NCBI GenBank assembly: GCA_018466975.1 | Contig: CM031561.1 | Location: forward strand, 3,286,001-3,350,000 | Length of the DNA stretch: 64,000 nucleotides | Source of the DNA: Sparassis latifolia | Taxonomy: Eukaryota > Basidiomycota > Agaricomycetes > Polyporales > Sparassidaceae | Reading direction: 5' to 3' | Part shown: one piece after another, positions 61,012 through 64,000 of the stretch | How the letters are laid out: each line of letters opens with the position of its first letter | How positions within the stretch are numbered: the first letter of the stretch is position 1 | Program-made: the position numbers and the translations under genes | The notes under the pieces: model-generated | What the model was told of the DNA's origin: nothing | Seen by the model: the letters and a program-made list of their open reading frames with translations, nothing else | Databases searched by the model: none

Positions 61012-62930
61012 TTACAACGGCGGGGTGTCGGCAAACAAGAGGGACGCCATACCGCCAGGGTAGCGAGGGCCGTTCGATGCATCTGCTGCCTTTGCGATCT
61101 CCCGCACCTCCTGGACCTCCTCCGGCGTCAGCGTAAGCTTCGCCGCGCCCAAATTCTCCTTCAGTGACTGCAGAGTAGCATATCTTATTAGTCTACAAGT
61201 ACTGCAGGGAGGATAGAACGCAGGGTGGACGTACGGGAATCTTGGTAGTTCCAGGGATGGGGATGACGTCGGGGCCCTGTGCGAGGAGCCACGCGAGCGA
61301 GACTTGGCCAGCCGTCGCGCCGTGGCGATCCCCGATCCTCTTGAGGCCATCCGCGAGCTTGAGGATGTTGGGGAAGTTCTCCTTCGAATATCGCGGCACC
61401 GTGCGCCGGAAGTCATCCTCATCGAAGTCGTCGGGAGACCGCTACACGTAACAGTCGTCTGTCAGAGACGAAGACTCGAGGAGCACGCTGCAGCGGACGC
61501 ACGTATTTTCCCGTGATGAGACCACGACCGAGTGGCGAGTACGCGATGATGGTGACGCCGAGCTCACGCGCCGTCTTTAGCAGCCCGATCTTCTCGTCCT
61601 CAATGTCTAGGGTGAAAGGCGAGTACTCGACTTGAAGTGCGGAAATCGGGTGCACCGCGTGTGCGCGGCGCAGCGTTTCGGCGGAACACTCGGAGAGACC
61701 GAGGTACTTCACTTTGCCGGCTCTGGCAGACATGTTAGCGGGAGGGAAGGTGTAGATCGGTGGACCAACATGCGTACTTTACGAGCTCCGCCATGGCACC
61801 AACGGTGCGCTGGACATATGTTAGCCATACCCGTGGTAATGACGTGACGTGCGGAAACTCACCTCGATCGGGACAGTGGAGTCTGGACTGTCAGTCAACA
61901 TCAGTGCTCGTGATGTAACTCAGGCAGCTGGCCGCGTACCGATGCAGATAGTACAGCTCGACCTTGTCAACACCAAGCCGCTTCAGCGATGTTTCGAATG
62001 CCTGGTGGACATACTCCGGATCACCGTTGATAGCTCTGCCGCCGGAGTTGAAAATTCCGAACTTGGTCGCGAGGAAAATCTCGTTCCGCTTGCCAGTGCG
62101 TTTGAACCTGAAGTGAGCACGTCAGTGGGAATCGAATATAAATTATATAACGTGGAGGTTGTCAGGCACTGCAATGGGCCGTAATGTAGTCGCATAAAAA
62201 TGCGACAGGGTCAGCAGCCTCTACCTGCTGTAGTAAGTGTATTTCGCATTTCTACATCGCAATCGAGAACTCGCTACCGTTTTTGCGACAAACGCGACTT
62301 GCGCAATCATTGTTCGAGGAAATTAGTACCCACCATTTTCCGATGAGCACCTCGCTGTCATCGTATATATTGGCGGTATCCCACATGGTGCAACCGTTCT
62401 CGTACACGGCATCAAGAATCTGAAAAAAATAGAAGTCAAATTTAAAACCCTCATGAGGTAAAATATCTAGTGCAGGATTCGGGTGTTGTCAATGTCGAAG
62501 GAGCAAATCTGCAACACATACGTGCGCGCGCTGGTGGCGCAGAGATTTAGGAGCACGTGAACGAGTATGCGCCCAGGCTGTAGCCTATGCAGCAATAGAT
62601 TTTTTCTACGTCATGACAGTACTATTTCGCTGTTCACGCTCTTCGACCGGCGACGTAACTGAGAATACGGAGATCGGCAAAATCTCCGCCACGCACTCCA
62701 AGCGGGACGGCCGCGTATTCATTAAAGATGTAGAACTCCTCCCATGCCCAACGTGCAGCATGGTGACCAGCGTCGACCGATCTCTTGTGACTGCAACACA
62801 ATCAACGGGAGCTTACCTTTAAGCGTTCTTCGTCAGGCAGCGCCTTTCCGTAGAAGGCAGATATTCCCATAGCTCCGTAACCGATGGCGGTCACCGGCGT
62901 GGTTCCAATTTTGCGAAGCGGAAGGGACAT
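61012..62930 (-). CDS. Aldo/keto reductase
   Basis: NADPH-dependent carbonyl reductase of the AKR superfamily (YakC/auxin-induced-protein-like group). Eight exons: 62930-62817, 62419-62334, 62107-61940, 61887-61863, 61809-61778, 61722-61503, 61441-61235, 61167-61012; 335 residues. The catalytic tetrad is present: D52 and Y57 ([18 protein letters not shown]), K82 ([11 protein letters not shown]) and H122 ([10 protein letters not shown]). Further family blocks: [94 protein letters not shown]. The first two introns are long for this genome (397 and 226 nt). The others are 52-67 nt. Substrate cannot be predicted. Confidence 0.93.
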
Positions 62931-64000
62931 GGCTGGTAGCGTCGAGGGTGAAGGGAAAGTCAGAAAAGAGGAAGACGAAGGTTCCGTCCTTCGAGTGGTC
63001 TTATATACCCGGCTGGCCCGTGATTATCGAGCTGATCTTGCTGAGGAAGCTGTTAGGACGTATGTATGACGCATCTTCGGCACGGACTAGATGTTTGTCC
63101 TTCCCTCCTCGAACGCCATGGAATTCGAAGCTCTCTTCTCAGTTGCTGACTATGCATTTGAGGAGGTCATCTTATCTGCTATTCCCATATTATCGGCCTC
63201 GAGGCCAGCTTTCGTCCAGAACTTTGGTCCGTGCGCATGGTGTACGGAAAATCGATGGGCGGTAGTCGCCTGAATGGCCGTCGAGAAGCCAGAAGGCGTA
63301 TTATTTAAACGAGACAACCAAGACAATCTATATAGGTGAACCCTGTCTCTGTATAGTCTGTGATCAGACAATGCATATTATTCGAATTGAAGGCGTTGTG
63401 GGATCCCACTGCATCATGATGGATTTCTTCCGGCAGGTTTCTGTATAGAGGAGTGAATGGCTGGCGGATGCTGAGGACTCCAGGCACACTCAGGCTGAAG
63501 CCAGCGGCGAAAGGACTATCGATACTACTCTGGAAGATCAGGGAGAGCTCAGAAGCCTGAGCAGCCTAGTTCGCCGATACTGTACACCCTCCTCTTCTGC
63601 AATTCTTCAACGCAAACGGCGGAGTTCGGGTTTGTGTAGACCTTTCTGGATGCTCACCTTACGACCAGAGGAACACTTACGGTTCTATTTATAAACAGGT
63701 GCAGTGCTCCGCTGCAGTTCACATAATATTTTGTTGACCACAAGATCCGCCTCCGGATAACTCTAACTTCACAAAGAATTCGGTGCTGGACAGAACCAAG
63801 CAGACTTCCACTATCAGCAATTGCTGAAACTTGCTCCACATGAGCAGGCATAGCCTGCGACTGACAGAACGAGACTCTAAACCTTCAAGTGTCCGCTCCT
63901 TTGACCTACAAAGTCTGAGGCCTTAGGACGATGTTAATCACACGTACTCGAGAGTTCGTAAAACACAGTCTCAGGTGGACAACTACTTTCACCTCACCAT
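62931..64000. other. Intergenic, 3' end of window
   Basis: Promoter side of the aldo/keto reductase gene and beyond. Frames at 62948-63265 (plus) and 63150-63487 (minus) have no recognisable similarity. No repeat structure was noticed. Confidence 0.45.

Overview
The window is nuclear DNA of a filamentous basidiomycete, most likely an Agaricomycete. The evidence is dense genes on both strands, about 100 short introns (mostly 47-70 nt) with GTRNGY donors, basidiomycete-style BTB/POZ and Ser/Pro-rich proteins, and clear fungal orthologues. Assignment below class level would be guesswork. All gene models were assembled by hand from reading frames, splice sites and remembered family motifs. For each fully spliced model the exon lengths sum to a multiple of three, except where a frameshift is noted.

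Layout. 0-17.5 kb is the accessory-looking part: a Ser/Pro-rich protein, a bZIP regulator with 20 pure CAG codons, and a dispersed family of BTB/POZ genes (three intact, one dead). The dead copy carries a 484-bp TA-flanked inverted-repeat element. The region also holds a second TA-flanked element (612 bp between the TAs) and a near-perfect 323-bp inverted repeat. 17.6-30.2 kb is conserved housekeeping on the minus strand: long-chain-base phosphate phosphatase, a basidiomycete single-pass/unknown protein, calcineurin A and UNC-50. UNC-50 shares a 137-bp divergent promoter with a 1387-residue WW-domain, arginine/proline-rich protein (30.3-35.0 kb).

36-48 kb: a TfdA/TauD-type 2-oxoglutarate dioxygenase, an AAAP amino-acid transporter, an AtuA/DUF1446-DUF4387 protein, mitochondrial ribosomal protein uS7 and a NIPA-type Mg2+ transporter. 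48-64 kb: an Xaa-Pro aminopeptidase with 26 exons, a class-3 type aldehyde dehydrogenase, a RUS/DUF647 membrane protein, a secreted berberine-bridge-like FAD oxidase with a one-base frameshift, and an aldo/keto reductase.

Mobile DNA. Two short non-autonomous hAT-type elements have perfect 8-bp target duplications (20314-20946 and 45411-45902). Two TA-flanked inverted-repeat elements are present (3164-3647 and 12433-13044). None encodes a transposase that I can see.

The genes do not form one pathway or cluster. I found no new multigene system. The most unusual signals are the splicing architecture (predicted microexons of 7, 8, 10, 10, 13 and 15 nt in five conserved genes, and four GC-AG introns), the element that cuts a BTB gene and can be removed to restore the exact frame, and the large hairpin.
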